From contig CAMQGK010000634.1 in NCBI GenBank assembly GCA_947000775.1, positions 22,852,001 to 22,916,000 of the forward strand: a DNA stretch of 64,000 bases. The letters are read 5' to 3'. The DNA is from Pterois miles (Eukaryota; Chordata; Actinopteri; Perciformes; Scorpaenidae). Below, piece after piece: positions 49,636 to 62,110 of this stretch (position 1 is its first letter; every line of letters starts with the position of its first letter). The position numbers and the translations under genes are program-made. The notes under the pieces are model-generated. The model ran no database searches. It worked only from the letters and a program-made list of their open reading frames with translations, and was not told the DNA's origin.

Positions 49636-49638
<3 letters not shown>

Positions 49639-50364
49639 CGCACATGTATGCACACACTGACAAATACAGTTTTTGAGAGCAAAAAGCCCCAGGGGACGAG
49701 TACCAAAACTACCGTACCAGCAAGTATTAAATAAATAAATCAGTCCAGTGACACTGATGGACAATTCAGCAGCATGTTCTGCCAATGCCTTTGGGTGGCA
49801 TTGTTACTCAGTGCCTCTGATTCACTGATTTCTTTATTTAATAATAAATTCCTAGTATCCTATTAGTAAGAAAGTCACACAGCATTGAAAAGAGGACAAA
49901 GGTGGGAAATATCCTGCAGAATAAAACTAGAATACAAAACAGATTTTATATGACTTCCCTTCCACAGGTATACACAGCCAGACAGATCCGCTGCCTCTAT
50001 GGCACAGTCGAGCCAGTAAAAGCCCCAAAGCCTTGTCAGTATAATCCAGATACATATCTATGTGCAGTTTATAGTAAAGCCATCCAAGGAAACTTTGAAG
50101 CATCCCATGCCCATAACATTATGGTGTAGGCTATTAAATACTTTTATATGCTCCCAAGAAGACACACAAGCCCATAAAGGCAAGTGTATCCATCTCAGAT
50201 AGATTAGTACGATGGGTCTGTGGGCTCAATGCCACACTATCGACAGTACTAACTCACTTACTGTACACACCAAAGCTATTTAAACAAATGTAGGCAATTA
50301 CTCCAATCTACAACTGTTTAAATTCTTAATCATGTCTGCATTATGTAAAAACATTTTGGACAGA

Positions 50365-50620
50365 TGAGAAGATCGATACCACTCCCATGACTGTCCAGTA
50401 AATAAGAAGCTACAGCCAGCAGCTGGTTAGCTTAGCTTAGCACAAAGAATGGAAGCAGGGGGAAACAGCTAGCCTGGCTCTACCCAAAGATGACAAAACC
50501 CTCTTTATCTCTAACCACTAAAGATAACTAATTAAGTATCACATTTGTTTGATACATACAAAACCTCAAGTGCGAAAACAACAAATTACCATTTTATTGA
50601 GGGGGTATCTGCAGCACAGA
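50365..50620 (+). repeat. MITE-like repeat (family Y, copy 2)
   Basis: AGATGAGAAGATCGATACCA, then CTACAGCCAGCAGCTGGTTA, GCTTAGCTTAGCAC, GGGGGAAACAGCTAGCCTGG and GTGCGAAAACAACAAATTAC. It shares order and sequence with 57328-57530 and, more distantly, 13750-14170. Confidence 0.85.
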
Positions 50621-50934
50621 GTATCTTAGCAAAGAGATGAAATTCTAGCGTTTTTGGCTGCTGCCAATATGGGCTGAAAATTCGTATATTTATAACATTT
50701 TAGTGTTCAATTTAGTAGAATAGCAATAATTTTGTTTTACTTATGTACAGCCCTTTTATGTGGACGGTTTGCAGGTGTCTGGCAGTCACTTTCAGTCCAA
50801 AATGGAAAAAGAGTAGCTTTGCTGCTGGGCGCTAATGTTGCAATGGAACGAAAAACTGAATTTCACTTCTTGGCAATATATATAATTTGTCTGGAGGACT
50901 ATTCCTTGCTCGGGACTAGTAACTTACTGGAGTC

Positions 50935-51115
50935 AAGTCAATTTTATTTGTATTGCCCACAATCACAATTTTGCCTCAGAGAGCTTTCCAGTCTGTACAG
51001 GATATGACACCTATGACACCTGTTGTCCTTTACAATGTAGCCCTCTTATCGGATAAGGAAAAACTCTGCAACCAAAAAAAAAAACAAACAAAAAAAACAA
51101 AACACTTTTAACAGG
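50935..51115 (+). repeat. Dispersed repeat ('GTCAATTTTATTTGTAT' family)
   Basis: GTCAAGTCAATTTTATTTGT, CACAATTTTGCCTCAGAGAG, GGATAAGGAAAAACTCTGCA and an A-rich tail followed by TTTTAACAGGGAAAAAAG. This is a familiar fish interspersed repeat that reads from a conserved head to an A-rich end. Confidence 0.75.
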
Positions 51116-51636
51116 GAAAAAAGAAAGTTGGTTGCCTGGCAACTGGTCCTAAACATTTTTCCCAAAATATCAAACAAGCCCAAGGCATACAGTAAAAGTA
51201 TAATCTAAAAGGAAGGCATCAAACTTCCCCATATCCCCACCAAACCATGCAGACGCCCTGTACACTTAACTGAAATGTAATCATCTCACTGTGCCCTGCT
51301 CCCCTATCTTTTGGCAAACACGCTGTCCATTTACAAATTGTAAATCTGATCTCAGTCCAGACTCCATTTCCTCAGTGGCGGCCCACATTTTAAAATGGAC
51401 ATTTGGCTGAGGCAGCAATGCTGCAGTTGTGTAATGTGGACTTAAACATAAAACACATTGTAAAAAAGAATTAATAAAGCCTCAACACTTGCTGCATAGC
51501 TAGAGTTGTATTTCTAAAATGATGATCCTAATAAATGTTCCAGATATGGATTATCACTCTCAATGATGTGAGGAAAATTAATGCCACTGCTACAATAACT
51601 AGAGAGTGAGAGCTAAAATCATGACACTGTTATTAG

Positions 51637-52452
51637 GTGCCATCAAATGGTGAGCACTTCTCAAGTTACTTGTAACTGCAGACCATACCCATCTGACAGA
51701 AAGACTAATTGATATTCAAGCTTCAAGCATCAACCTTAGCAGTCCAGACAATGTTATCAGGGCATTATGTGGCATGTAACATTTAGTGTTGTCAAAAATA
51801 TTGAAGAAGAGGGCACACTTTATTGATCCCGAGGGGAAATTCAATTTTTTCCACTCTATTGCACACAGTGCATACAGGCCTGAAATACATACATGTACAA
51901 ACAGGACCTATATACATGCATTAATCGAGAGGGGGCTGCCTCTGTTAGGTGCCAAAAGCTGTTGGGGGCTTGGTGCCTTGCTCAAGGCCACCTCAGCAAT
52001 ACCCACGAGGCAAACTGGCACCTCTCCAGCTACTGGTTCACACTCAGTACTTTGTCGTGCTGACATCTCTCCATGCATGGATATAGGTCCTGTTTGTGCA
52101 TGTATGTATTCCGGGCCTGTGTGTACTGTGTAAAATTAACTAGAGTGAAAAATATGAATTGGATCAATAAAGTGTGCCGCCTTCTTCAATATTTTTGATG
52201 ACCCTAAATGTTACATAAAGATGATCTTTTTGGCATTTTTGCTTTTATTGGCTAGTTGACAGGGAATGTGGCGACACTGTAAACATTCAGCCTCCAAGGC
52301 AGTTGAGCAGTGGTCTGTGGTCTGAAACTAATGACCTGATAACATTGTCTGGACCGCTAAAGTTGATGTTTCAAGTCTGAACATCAAGTAGGTCAGATGG
52401 GTATAATCTGCAGTTACAAGTAACTTGAGAAGTGCTCACCATTTGATGGCAC
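51637..52452. repeat. 816-bp foldback palindrome
   Basis: The outer arm GTGCCATCAAATGGTGAGCA at the left is matched by its exact complement at the right end (TGCTCACCATTTGATGGCAC). The next about 120 bp (TTCTCAAGTTACTTGTAACT, TCCAGACAATGTTATCAGG) also pairs with few differences. Further in, GGCACACTTTATTGATCC pairs approximately with GGATCAATAAAGTGTGCC, and AGGACCTATATACATGCAT with ATGCATGGATATAGGTCCT. The centre is about 52000. An unpaired insertion (about 52215-52330, containing TTTATTGGCTAGTTGACAGG) interrupts the right arm. There is no coding capacity. Confidence 0.85.
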
Positions 52453-54386
52453 TTGAACTGGCGACCCTCCAGTTCCCAAACCAAGTCCCTACGGACTGAT
52501 TTACTCATTATGATTATTGATACACATCAATACTGAATACTGTACACAGGTTTTCCTGTGGTATCGAAAAAGTTATCGAATATCAATATCTTTCAAAGTA
52601 CTGTACCGAAGTTAGAAATTCCAGTAACATGACAACACTCATAACATTATATGAAAAATATAAAACTTACCTGACTTGATTGTGTACCTGCTCCATTATC
52701 TTTTGGGTAGGTCTTGCATTATTAAATGAGAGAGATATTTGGAATCTAACCACCTAACTAACCACCTATAAATTATTTGCTAGTGATGTCACAAACGATA
52801 TCTTGCTGCTTTTTTTAAATCAGATCTCACATTTCACAAAAATGTTCTGAGGTCTGGTCTAAACCGCTAGTAATTCATGGACATGCATCATCATTTTTCA
52901 GTGACACTGGTCTGGAGAGTCAGCTAGTCTGCCCAAATCAGTCCAAATTCACACAGACACGGTCCTTTCCTAACTTGGACAGATGCTCTGTTGTTTAATA
53001 TCCTACTTACCTCCTAATTGTGTTTCCATGGCAAAGAACAACATTTTCTTTGCCTCTAGAGAACACTTGCTCTCTAATTCTCCTCTATGAATTCACATTT
53101 AGGACAGTGGGCCAACTCTCGGGTACACTCATGCTGGGAAATATATTACAACATTTTGCGTCCAAAGGAAAACAACTGCCAAATAAAATACGTGAATATA
53201 CAAATGGGCTTTTTTTGTGTGTGTGTGACCACATGTGAAATAACCATATGGGCTTTGTGTGCATACTCATAGTAGCAGAGTCCAATTGATTTGAGATTCA
53301 CATCACTCACAGGATGTGGGCTACACATCTCAGCTTTGACTCAAAGTGAAGGAAGACTGACAGCAAGACTTCAAATTGAAAAATATTAGACTTTCAAATT
53401 GGACCGAGAAAAAAAAAAATGGGACAAGAGACAACGTATGAGATATGAGAGTTATTCTAGCACTATATGCATGTATGCTATGAGATGAAGGCTTAAAGTT
53501 GGTTGGAGGGTAAAGGTGGATTGATAATAGCTGTTTGGCAGTTAAATCATAAAACTGCATAAATGTGTTCAAATGTTGTTGAAGAAAATCAATAAACACT
53601 GTTAAATTATTAAGAAATGGTACTTTAAAGAATGAAGAAATTGTTGTGGTGCAACTTAAAAATTAATGTAAAAACCTAAATAAATGACAGGAGAAACATA
53701 ACATCTATGCAGCGGTACTGCATGCTACAAAGAAGCAATTACCACCCTATCAATCTCTGTGATGTACAGTGTATAAAACGCTGAGGAGGCCCTGGTCTCA
53801 AACTAATTAAACACTTATGGAATAATTGCTGATCTGCTGGCTCCCCAAGCCACTGCAACCGATAGGCTTTGTGTGCACTCATGCACACATTACAGTATAT
53901 CAGAAATCATGCATACTCAGTTACTCGTATACACCATGTGCACGGTCACAGGTGCAACCCGGTAGCCAACTCTTTCTACTGCTCTGGTTCACCGGAATCG
54001 ACTGGAGTTTGGGCCTCAATCTTGTAACGTTAATGAAGTATTGATCCGCCCTGCTCTCATCACCTGCGACTGATGGGGAGGAGCTTGGGGTTAGGAGTTG
54101 TGTCACAATTTCCAAACAAACAACCTCACTCGCTGCGTTATGATTTTACACAGGCAGACACAGTCACTAAATGTGTGCAGTAGTTTTAAAGACCCGAGAT
54201 TCTTGTAAGAATAAGGAGGTTTTCACCATCAGGGGCCCGGATCCGGAAGTCAAAGTCCAGTTCGTTTGATTAGTGTAGTGCTGTTCTTGTGAACACATAT
54301 ACAATTCGCATCAGGTGTAAAAGACAAATGTACAGAAACACGGAAGAAAAACTTCAGCAGTCAGGGAGTAGTTGAGAAACGGCAGG

Positions 54387-54418
<32 letters not shown>
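54387..54418. repeat. Poly-T tract
   Basis: A T run of about 31 bases; on the minus strand it would be a poly-A tail-like run, but no retroelement is recognised beside it. Confidence 0.95.
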
Positions 54419-54420
<2 letters not shown>

Positions 54421-54859
54421 GCCGCTGGTCTCCTCCAAAATCTGTATATGTGAGCAGGTGAGAGGTTCCTTAAAATATACACAATATTGGGTGATGTTTC
54501 TTATTTTATTTAGATAATTTAATGATCTGCCTCCGTGGAACATACAAGAGTCACTCAGCTGCTCAGTGGGCAGAGAAACAGAGATAGGGGGAAACAGAGC
54601 GTAGAGCTGGCATATTTTTACATCAAACTCGGTGAAATAAGGGTTTATTTCGACCAAAACAGAGTTGGTGATTGCTAGAAAGACTAATGACGACGGTTTT
54701 GATGAGTTTTTTCTGTATATTTTCTACAGTTGTAACTCTAATGTTTACAGTTGTGACGGAACAACTTTACTAATGTGAAAGCTGACCGGCTTGGTATGAA
54801 TCAATCATACCTATTATGAAACCGCCCTAAGCCTGCTTATGCAGTATATCGCTATGTAC

Positions 54860-54879
54860 ATTTATTATTATTATTATTA
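54860..54879. repeat. (ATT)n microsatellite
   Basis: A short TTATTATTATTATTA run immediately before the retrotransposon fragment. Confidence 0.85.
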
Positions 54880-55740
54880 ACAGGGCCAGTAGACCAGCTG
54901 GGAAAGCCTGAAGCATCGGAAGCTCACCTGGAAGGATCTTTGGCAGTTCGAAGGCAGCCGAATCAGCTTCATCATCAGAACCACCTACGATGTTCTTCCC
55001 ACACCCATGAACCTACACTAATGGGTTGGAGACATCATGTCCTCTCTGCAAAACCCTATACGCTACACCTGGAGGCCCAACCAGGTTTTAAAACAACTGG
55101 CAAGTACCCTGCAAGGAAGGAGCTCTACCACCGATCCCCTCCCTCCCCTGATGACTACATTCTCGAACGCCATCCCCTTCGTAAGAGCAGGACAACCTTC
55201 AGTGATGCCATAGACAAGAAGGGAATCGACCCTCCTGGACACAAAGAAGATGCAGGTCTAAATCAGAAGCTCATCTTTCCGCCGGAGATTATCACAACTA
55301 TTCTCAGGCTGGACCTAATCTTGTGGTCAACCTCTCAGAAGTCCTTGTTCATCATGGAGTTAACTGTGCCATGGGAGGCAGCAGTTGATGAAGCCTATGA
55401 ATGCAAAAGTCTGAGGTATGCAGACATAGTAGCCAAGGCTGAACAACATGGCTGGCATACCCAGGTGCTCCCGGCAGAGGTACACTGTGGAGGGTTTGCA
55501 GCCACATCGACAAACAGGCTTCTGAGGGGGATGGGAGTACGAGGACAGGTCTTCCAACAAGCAGTCAGATTGTTATCAGAAGCTGCAGAGTGATGTGGCA
55601 ACTGGATTTGACTGAAAAGAGCCCAACTGGGCTGCAAAATGACAAGTAAAAGGGTAAAAGCTGAGCCCCGTGGAGGTGTCGTGGGCCCATCACTGAAACA
55701 CCAATAAAAGGAGCGTGCCCACCTAATGACCCCAATGAAG
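54880..55740 (+). pseudogene. 3' end of a REL-endonuclease non-LTR retrotransposon
   Basis: Starting at 54920, KLTWKDLWQFEGSRISFIIR and TTYDVLPTPMNLH resemble the segment after the reverse transcriptase of a fish retrotransposon family. A frame change leads to a damaged zinc knuckle (CPLCKT; partner His/Cys lost). From about 55246 a continuous frame reads AGLNQKLIFPPEI, then RLDLILWSTSQKSLFIMELT and VPWEAAVDEAYE, LRYADIVAKAEQHGW, GVRGQVFQQAVRLLSEAAE. The D...E-L-T spacing looks like a PD-(D/E)XK restriction-like endonuclease core, the C-terminal domain of R2/NeSL-type elements. The reverse transcriptase itself is absent (5' truncation, as usual for LINEs). It is degenerate, with frameshifts. 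The clade is not determined. Confidence 0.75.
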
Positions 55741-57327
55741 CGATTACCCTATCTCGATTCAAGACAACAGGAAAGGATTGTAATATCAAGTCCTACGAGC
55801 TCAACTTACAGTTGGAAGTATGCAAAGGTGTACTATTAGACATGTCCTAACTAAGTATCAAATTCACATGGGGAAAAGTACGATAGTCCTTCTCACTATG
55901 ATAAATGTATAATTAATAGCATTCTGTATCAGCAGAGGAAGGGTTCCTGCTTGTGTTTATGATATGATTAATCTGATAACAGTAAAAAAAAAAGTTTGTG
56001 GGATTTCAGCGCAATATAAAGTTATAAAGTCAACAGTTTCATACTGTTATCAGTTATTGTCTCATATCCATACCTAACGACACAGACAAAGAACAGCTGT
56101 CATAACTAATCTGTTGATAACAGTAGGTGACGTACTTTTTTTGAGGACATTAAAGCTTTGCTGTGAGAATGCCATCACTATCTGATAGTCTGTCTGTGCT
56201 TATCAGCGTCATCAGACACAGACATCCAACAAATGCAATTTATCATTAAATCAAATCAAAGCATCTGTTTCACTCATTCTTCTTTTGGTTGGGAAAAAAA
56301 GAAGAAGAAATTAAGGTTTGGGATCAACAAGGCATAATGCAATTCAAAACTGTGTTGGTTTTGCTGCTCTAAGCATAAGCAATAAGAGCTTATTCTTGAA
56401 ACTATATTTTTCCAACTCCATCCCTCCCAAGGGATTTCAACCATTTTTTCTTTTATCTGAATCATTCCACTGAGCTGTAATTAACACAGCACAAAAGCTG
56501 TATATCCCCTGCCGTGACTGCTGAACAAATTCCAATTCAATGGTTCCTAATCATTTAAACTAAATGAATAATTTAAATTTTGTCTTTAGAAATATGCATA
56601 TCTAAAAAAATAAAAACTACTCAGGGACACGTTAAAAATACAGGTCAAGAGAAGTCCCCCTTTAAATGTTAATGTAACGTAAATGATGAGCATGTATAAA
56701 TAATGATTTTTTTATACAATGCCTCGGCTCTGTTGAGATATTCTACATATAACATTCTGAGCACAGGTGAAGGTAAAATGAAGACTATTTATCAGTCTGG
56801 CATCAAGCCCAGCTGAATTTCAAATGACTTATTCAGCCAAGGGGTAGAAGTCAGTTTATCTTAAGTAACCATCAACTCGGCTTTAAGTGCAATAGTAGAT
56901 CCAGATCTGAGTCTGCGTCACTCCATTTCTAAATATCACTCCACACTGAAAAATGCAGCTGAACAGCAGCATGTACCACATTTGCTTTGGGAGTTTTAAT
57001 TATTGAAGTATGTAAAAGAATGGTTGAAAAGCAAACAGGAAACACTGCAGGAGACAAAGAGAGCGGCTGTCATGGCGACACAGGGCCTCAGGGTCTCTAG
57101 GTCATGAAAGGAAGACAGCCGTTTGTCACCTGATGTGACACTTCACGCTGACACTTAATGAAATGTCCGGATCAATAAATGATCCCATCCTTGCTTCTAG
57201 AAATGAAAGAGATCCGTCACTTCTCTCAATTGCTGTTTTGTGCCCTTCCAATTTCCCTCTTTCACCCACCCACCCCCCTCTCTCTCACACATATATAAAG
57301 GCCCAGACAGCCACACAACTATGCCGG

Positions 57328-57530
57328 TTTAAAGGAATAGTTTGACATTTTCGGGAACACACTAGAAGATCAATACCACTCTGTACACTAAATACAAAGC
57401 TAGAGCCAACAGTTAGCTTAGCTTAGAATAAAGAAGCAGGGGGAAACAGCTAGCCTGGCTCTGTCCAAAAGTAACAAAAATCTGCCTACCATCGCATCAT
57501 AAGCTCACTAACAAGTCATCTTGTTTTCAC
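57328..57530 (+). repeat. MITE-like repeat (family Y, copy 3)
   Basis: TTTAAAGGAATAGTTTGACA, AGAAGATCAATACCACTCTG, GTTAGCTTAGCTTAGAATAA, GGGGGAAACAGCTAGCCTGG. It has the same order as copies 1 and 2, and the left end here is the best preserved. Confidence 0.85.
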
Positions 57531-57537
57531 AATATAG

Positions 57538-57630
57538 GGGTGCAACGGATCGCAAAACTCACGGTTCGAATGGTATCACGGTTTTGAGTCACGAATTGGA
57601 TCGGCAGAAAAAAAAGGGGGGGAGCAACTA
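57538..57630 (+). mobile_element. hAT-like terminal fragment
   Basis: AGGGGTGCAACGGATCGCAA followed by ACTCACGGTTCGAATGGTAT and CACGGTTTTGAGTCACG resembles the end of a hAT-type element frequent in fish (CAGGGGTGCAACGGAT). It is cut off near a purine run at about 57607. It begins right after family Y copy 3, suggesting nested or adjacent insertion. Confidence 0.5.
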
Positions 57631-59382
57631 GAATGGCACTCAACTTGGAGAGTGCAGACTTCCACCAAGGTGCCTGAGTACGACTGCCCCCTTTCAACGA
57701 CATCAGCCATGTATATTTTTGGAGCATGGAGCACGGTAAAACACTTCATTCAAACGGGACAGAAACAAACAAAACTCACCTCAAACGTCATTACTCTTTC
57801 CAACAATCACCAAGTGTGCTGCAGTCGAACTCTAATTTTAACAAGTTTGATGTGAAAATATGGCGAATCTAGAGTTGTTCCCTACAGTTGGCTGATCAGA
57901 CTCCTTTAAAAAATTCATGAAACAGATCGGGATCCGGATCGCCACCAAAATGTAATAGATTGTTCATTGTGTCACACCCCACCCCTCCAAAAAATTTCAT
58001 CCAAATCCATTGCGAACTTTGGGAGGAATCGTGCTAACAGCCAGACAACCGCAGGTGAAAACATAACTTCCTTATATAACTTTTAGAGATGTCACAACTG
58101 TGTTTTTTTTTTTCTTTTGCCGCCAACACAAATTGCAGATTGTCATTGAACCTTATCAGCCAATATGTTTTCTTTTTATTTTAAAGTTAAATGTTTTTAA
58201 ATTGAAATGTTTTTACTTTGTTAAAGTCATATATAGTGGTTGTTTGCATAAAAACACAATTCAGCAGGGATCAGCGACTTGAAAGCATCAATGCCAATCT
58301 CTAAATTGCATTTTTTACGTAATATCGTCCGGTATGGAGCAGCAGTAAAACCACTGACACAATCCGTAGAAAAAACAGAAATGTACGAGAAAAAGTTTTA
58401 ATTGTACGGGAGTCTCCACTGGTTGCCTTGCAACCTCACGGTGACAACAGGACTCCACAGCAGTAACGCCACGAGAAACTTTCCACTCAACCAATCAAGA
58501 CTGACTCCATTAAGCTATATTTCTACCAAATCTCCCTGTTCACACACACACTGCATTTCTATCTGCAAGTCACGTCATGTACGACCAAAGTCGGCATGAA
58601 TGTTTCATAATGGAGACCCAAGTTAACAGCCTAAACAAAAACCCATTAACTTAAATTGATAGAAGAACCCAACAATTAACACGCTCCATATCTGCCACCC
58701 TGGTTTATAAAATGCCAACAAATCAAATTATTTCAAACCAGACACATTGTTCCGTACAAATGATTATAATTTGGAATATATTTCCCAACATCAATTTCAC
58801 AGAGCTCTGTGAGTTATCAGATTGTAAAGTATTACTAGTATTTGCAGTATTACTACAAAGTAGAAATGCAGTCATAAGGTGAAGGAATTGAGGACATAAT
58901 TCAGTCGACGCATGTAACTTTCTGTCCTTCTCCTCTCTGCTGCTCAGTAAATGGCCAGTGGGATGACAGTGCCTGTGGTGCCCTCTCCTCAGAAGACAGA
59001 TATGCCCTAATGCACCAGCAGCTCCAAGTGCTGTTGAAGATGTCAGCCTACGCACACACGTACATACAAAGCAGGGTTTGAAAGCCTTCTGGGGGAAAGG
59101 TCTGTCGCCCACAGCAAAAAAAAAAAAAAAACATGCATACAGACAAGGTGTAAGGCAGGAGTGATGAGGTAAAGAGACGTGCACTGGTTGGCTCATTTGA
59201 CCGACGTTTGAGTCATCACATCCCTTTGTGGAGGCGAGCATACACCTAGCAAGAGCCCTCCAAGGACAATAGCAATGTCTAACAGCTCGCTACTGGTACT
59301 CCCCTACTGTGCTGCAAAGGGCTCAGGCCCAGCTTACAACCAGGATTTGGTCAAACGGTAGAATTTTGGACACATGGTTGAA

Positions 59383-59440
59383 TGCACTTACTGTATGTCA
59401 CTTTGGAGAAAAGCGTCAGCTAAAAGAATGTAATGTAATT
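59383..59440 (+). repeat. LINE/SINE-type tail
   Basis: TGTATGTCACTTTGGAGAAA, AGCGTCAGCTAAAAGAATGT and AATGTAATT match the conserved 'TCGCTTTGGATAAAAGCGTCTGCTAAATGAATGTAATG' style ending of fish L2-like and SINE families, with the usual short terminal repeats. Confidence 0.7.
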
Positions 59441-59993
59441 AGGGTTGTCAATCGATTAAAATATTTAATTGTGATTAATTGCATGATTGTCCGTGCAGAT
59501 GACTAGCACAGAATGTACCTTAAAGGCAGATTTGTCAAGTAATTAATACTCTTATCAACACGGGAGTGGGCAAATATGCTACTTTATGCAAATGTATGTA
59601 TATATTAATTATTGGAAATCAATCTACAATGTAAAGCAATGATACATATTGTCCAGAACCTTCACAGATACTGCATTCCAAAACATGCTCCAATCATAAC
59701 ATGGCAAACACGCAACAACAGCTGCAGGGACCACTTTGAAAATGGCCTTGCAAAATTTAGTGCAAGTTTGGAGTGTTATTTAGCCTCTTTTCTGCCAAGC
59801 TAGTATAACATGGTACCAGTGTACTCCTTAGGTTTTCTAGATCCATGTGATGTCAGTACATCCATGCTAGCTTTAAGATTGAGCCTGCTACAACCTAAAA
59901 ATGCCATGTTTTGGTAATGCGTTAAAGAAATTAGTGGTATTAAAAATTATTTGCGTTAACACATTATTATCGCATTTACTTTGACAGCCCTAA
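59441..59993 (-). mobile_element. TIR element (family X, copy 2), about 550 bp
   Basis: The left end TTAGGGTTGTCAATCGATTA and the reverse complement of the right end, TTAGGGCTGTCAAAGTAAAT, are terminal inverted repeats. AAATATTTAATTGTGATTAA inside is the ATTAATCGCG-type subterminal sequence. CACGGGAGTGGGCAAATATG and TATTGGAAATCAAT match the 7340-7710 copy in reverse. No ORF of the element is intact. Confidence 0.75.
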
Positions 59994-61394
59994 ACGTAAT
60001 ATAGCCACTAAACACATAGCGCATATTCACTATAAAAACTATACAGATCAGTGCTGGTGCACAAAGTGCATAAATACAGATCTCCAAAGCCATACTGCAT
60101 CCTCTGTCCTTCATATAAACCACTTAAAAACACCTTATTATATCACAACCGGAGGTCCTTAATGGGATCATGAGTTATGGATACACTGTTAGTGCCATGT
60201 TTGCTTTTACTCTGCTGACTGTCCGACAAAAGCTGTGATCTGTGAAGGATAGCCAATGTGCTTTGTCAGAACACTTACACTTGCTAAATTGATTCGATTA
60301 GATAGCAATTAGATACCCCGTGAGTCTGTTAAGGGATTCAGGTCGTCACAGCTGTATAATAATATGACTCGGCAGAAAGGGATATTAAATTAAACACTTT
60401 TTACACAGGGATTCTTTGCTCTACGTAGACACCTTACTGGATCAGTTTTAAGATTCATTGACTTTTTATATGCTGGCAAATTAAATTAAAATGAGGTCTT
60501 TTTCAGTCACATGTGAGGTCATGATGTCTTAACAAATTACTAGTCAGGATAGTGAGTAATTATTTGCTCAAACTAACAATTTTCATGCCCCAAATTTAGA
60601 CATTCTGTGCCCTGATTATAGTCTGCTCCTCAGGAGTAAGGCTAAAACAAGTGGCTGCTTCCTACAGCATTAATGCTGCACATTACATAGACTGCTGCAC
60701 TCAAAATAATGGTTTTGAGTTTCTGCAGAGATATACTGCAAAGTTTGCTCTTCGTAAGTGTTTTTCTTCAATACATCATACAGTATATACCTCATTATCT
60801 GATTTTTTTTTTTTTAAATCAAATCCATAAGTGTAACAGCTTACATCGTCTCGTTCTCCTTGAGGGAAAAATTGGATACAAGTTTGGTTGTATGGTAGGC
60901 AATTTTCCCAGACAGTGTCTAGACTATGGCTAATCCTAGCTCAAACTGCCTCATGGTGTAGTTGGTGTTGGACTTTGAGATGTTGTGGGGTTACTATTGA
61001 TTGCTCCCAGCTCCTGCTTTGGCTGATTCAACAACTTTGCCTGCAGGCAGTGATCAAAGCCGAGCCAGACACCAAAATAAAAGCCTGCATTAACATTTAT
61101 TCTCAATAAAAATGTTCTTATGGAGTATGGAAGTTGTCTAGCTGAAATGAAATGAATTCAGGCAGGCTATTCAAGCGGTACTGTGTAATTCAACTGTTAA
61201 TATGTCAGATGAGTTCTTGCGCTGTCATTACATCAAGTGGATGGTCTTATAAGGTGTCACACTTGTTGCTGATTCTTAACTGCCATTCGTGCTGATGGTG
61301 CTTCCCATGTATTTATACTCTACAGGAAGCTATTACTGTTTTGTTTCTTGCTCCTGCAGTAAAACTAGAATTACCGCCTCATTGTTTCATGCCT

Positions 61395-62110
61395 CCCCAG
61401 ACCAGCCAAGCTACGGTTCACATCCATGTTTGTCCAAAATGTCATCACTTCATTTTATCCAATTAGACATTTGTGTGAAATTGTCATCATTAGCATATGA
61501 ATTCTTAAGTTATGGCCAAAAATGTGTTTTATGGGGTTACAGTAACCTTTGACCACCAAATATATCAGTTCATCCTACAGACCAAGTGGACATTTGTGAC
61601 AAATTTGAAGAAATTCACTCAATGCGTTCTTAAGATATCACAAAAATGAGATGGACGTGAGGTCACAGTGACCTCTGACTACCAAATCTTATCAGTTTAT
61701 CCTAGCGCCCAAGTGGACGTTTGTGCCAAATTTGAAGAAATTCACTCAAGGCATCCTTCAGATATCACAAAAATTAGTTTGACGTGAGGTCACAGTGACC
61801 TTGACCACTGACCACCAAAATCTAATCGGGTCATCCTTGAGTCCAAGTGGATGTGTGTGCCAAATTTTAAGAAATTCACTCAAAGCGTTCTTTAGATATC
61901 ACAAGAATGAGACGGACGTGAGGTCGCACTGACCTCCGACTACCAAAATCTAATCAGTTCATCCTTGAGTCCAGGAGGACGTTTGTGCCAAATTTGTAGA
62001 AAATACCTCCAGGCATTACTGAGATATCGCATACGTAAGATTGGGTAGACGTACGGATGGATGGACAACCTGAAAGCATCATACCTCCAGGAACAACCGT
62101 CGCCGGCACA
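61395..62110. repeat. Tandem repeat with a period of about 130 bp, 4-5 units
   Basis: Units repeat the order: CCAAGTGGACGTTTGTGCCA, AATTTGAAGAAATTCACTCA, GATATCACAAAAATGAG, GACGTGAGGTCACAGTGACC, CTACCAAAATCTAATC. Unit anchors lie near 61583, 61711, 61844 and 61972, with a more diverged start near 61430. It ends in GTACGGATGGATGGACAACC and CGTCGCCGGCACAAAG, which I recall as the end of a common fish interspersed repeat. Frames across it are not coding. Confidence 0.85.

Noticed and set aside
58723..59241. 172-codon minus-strand ORF
   Set aside because: Low-complexity stretches (poly-F from an A run), no domain and no splice or promoter context. It does not resemble ATAD2B and is probably chance.
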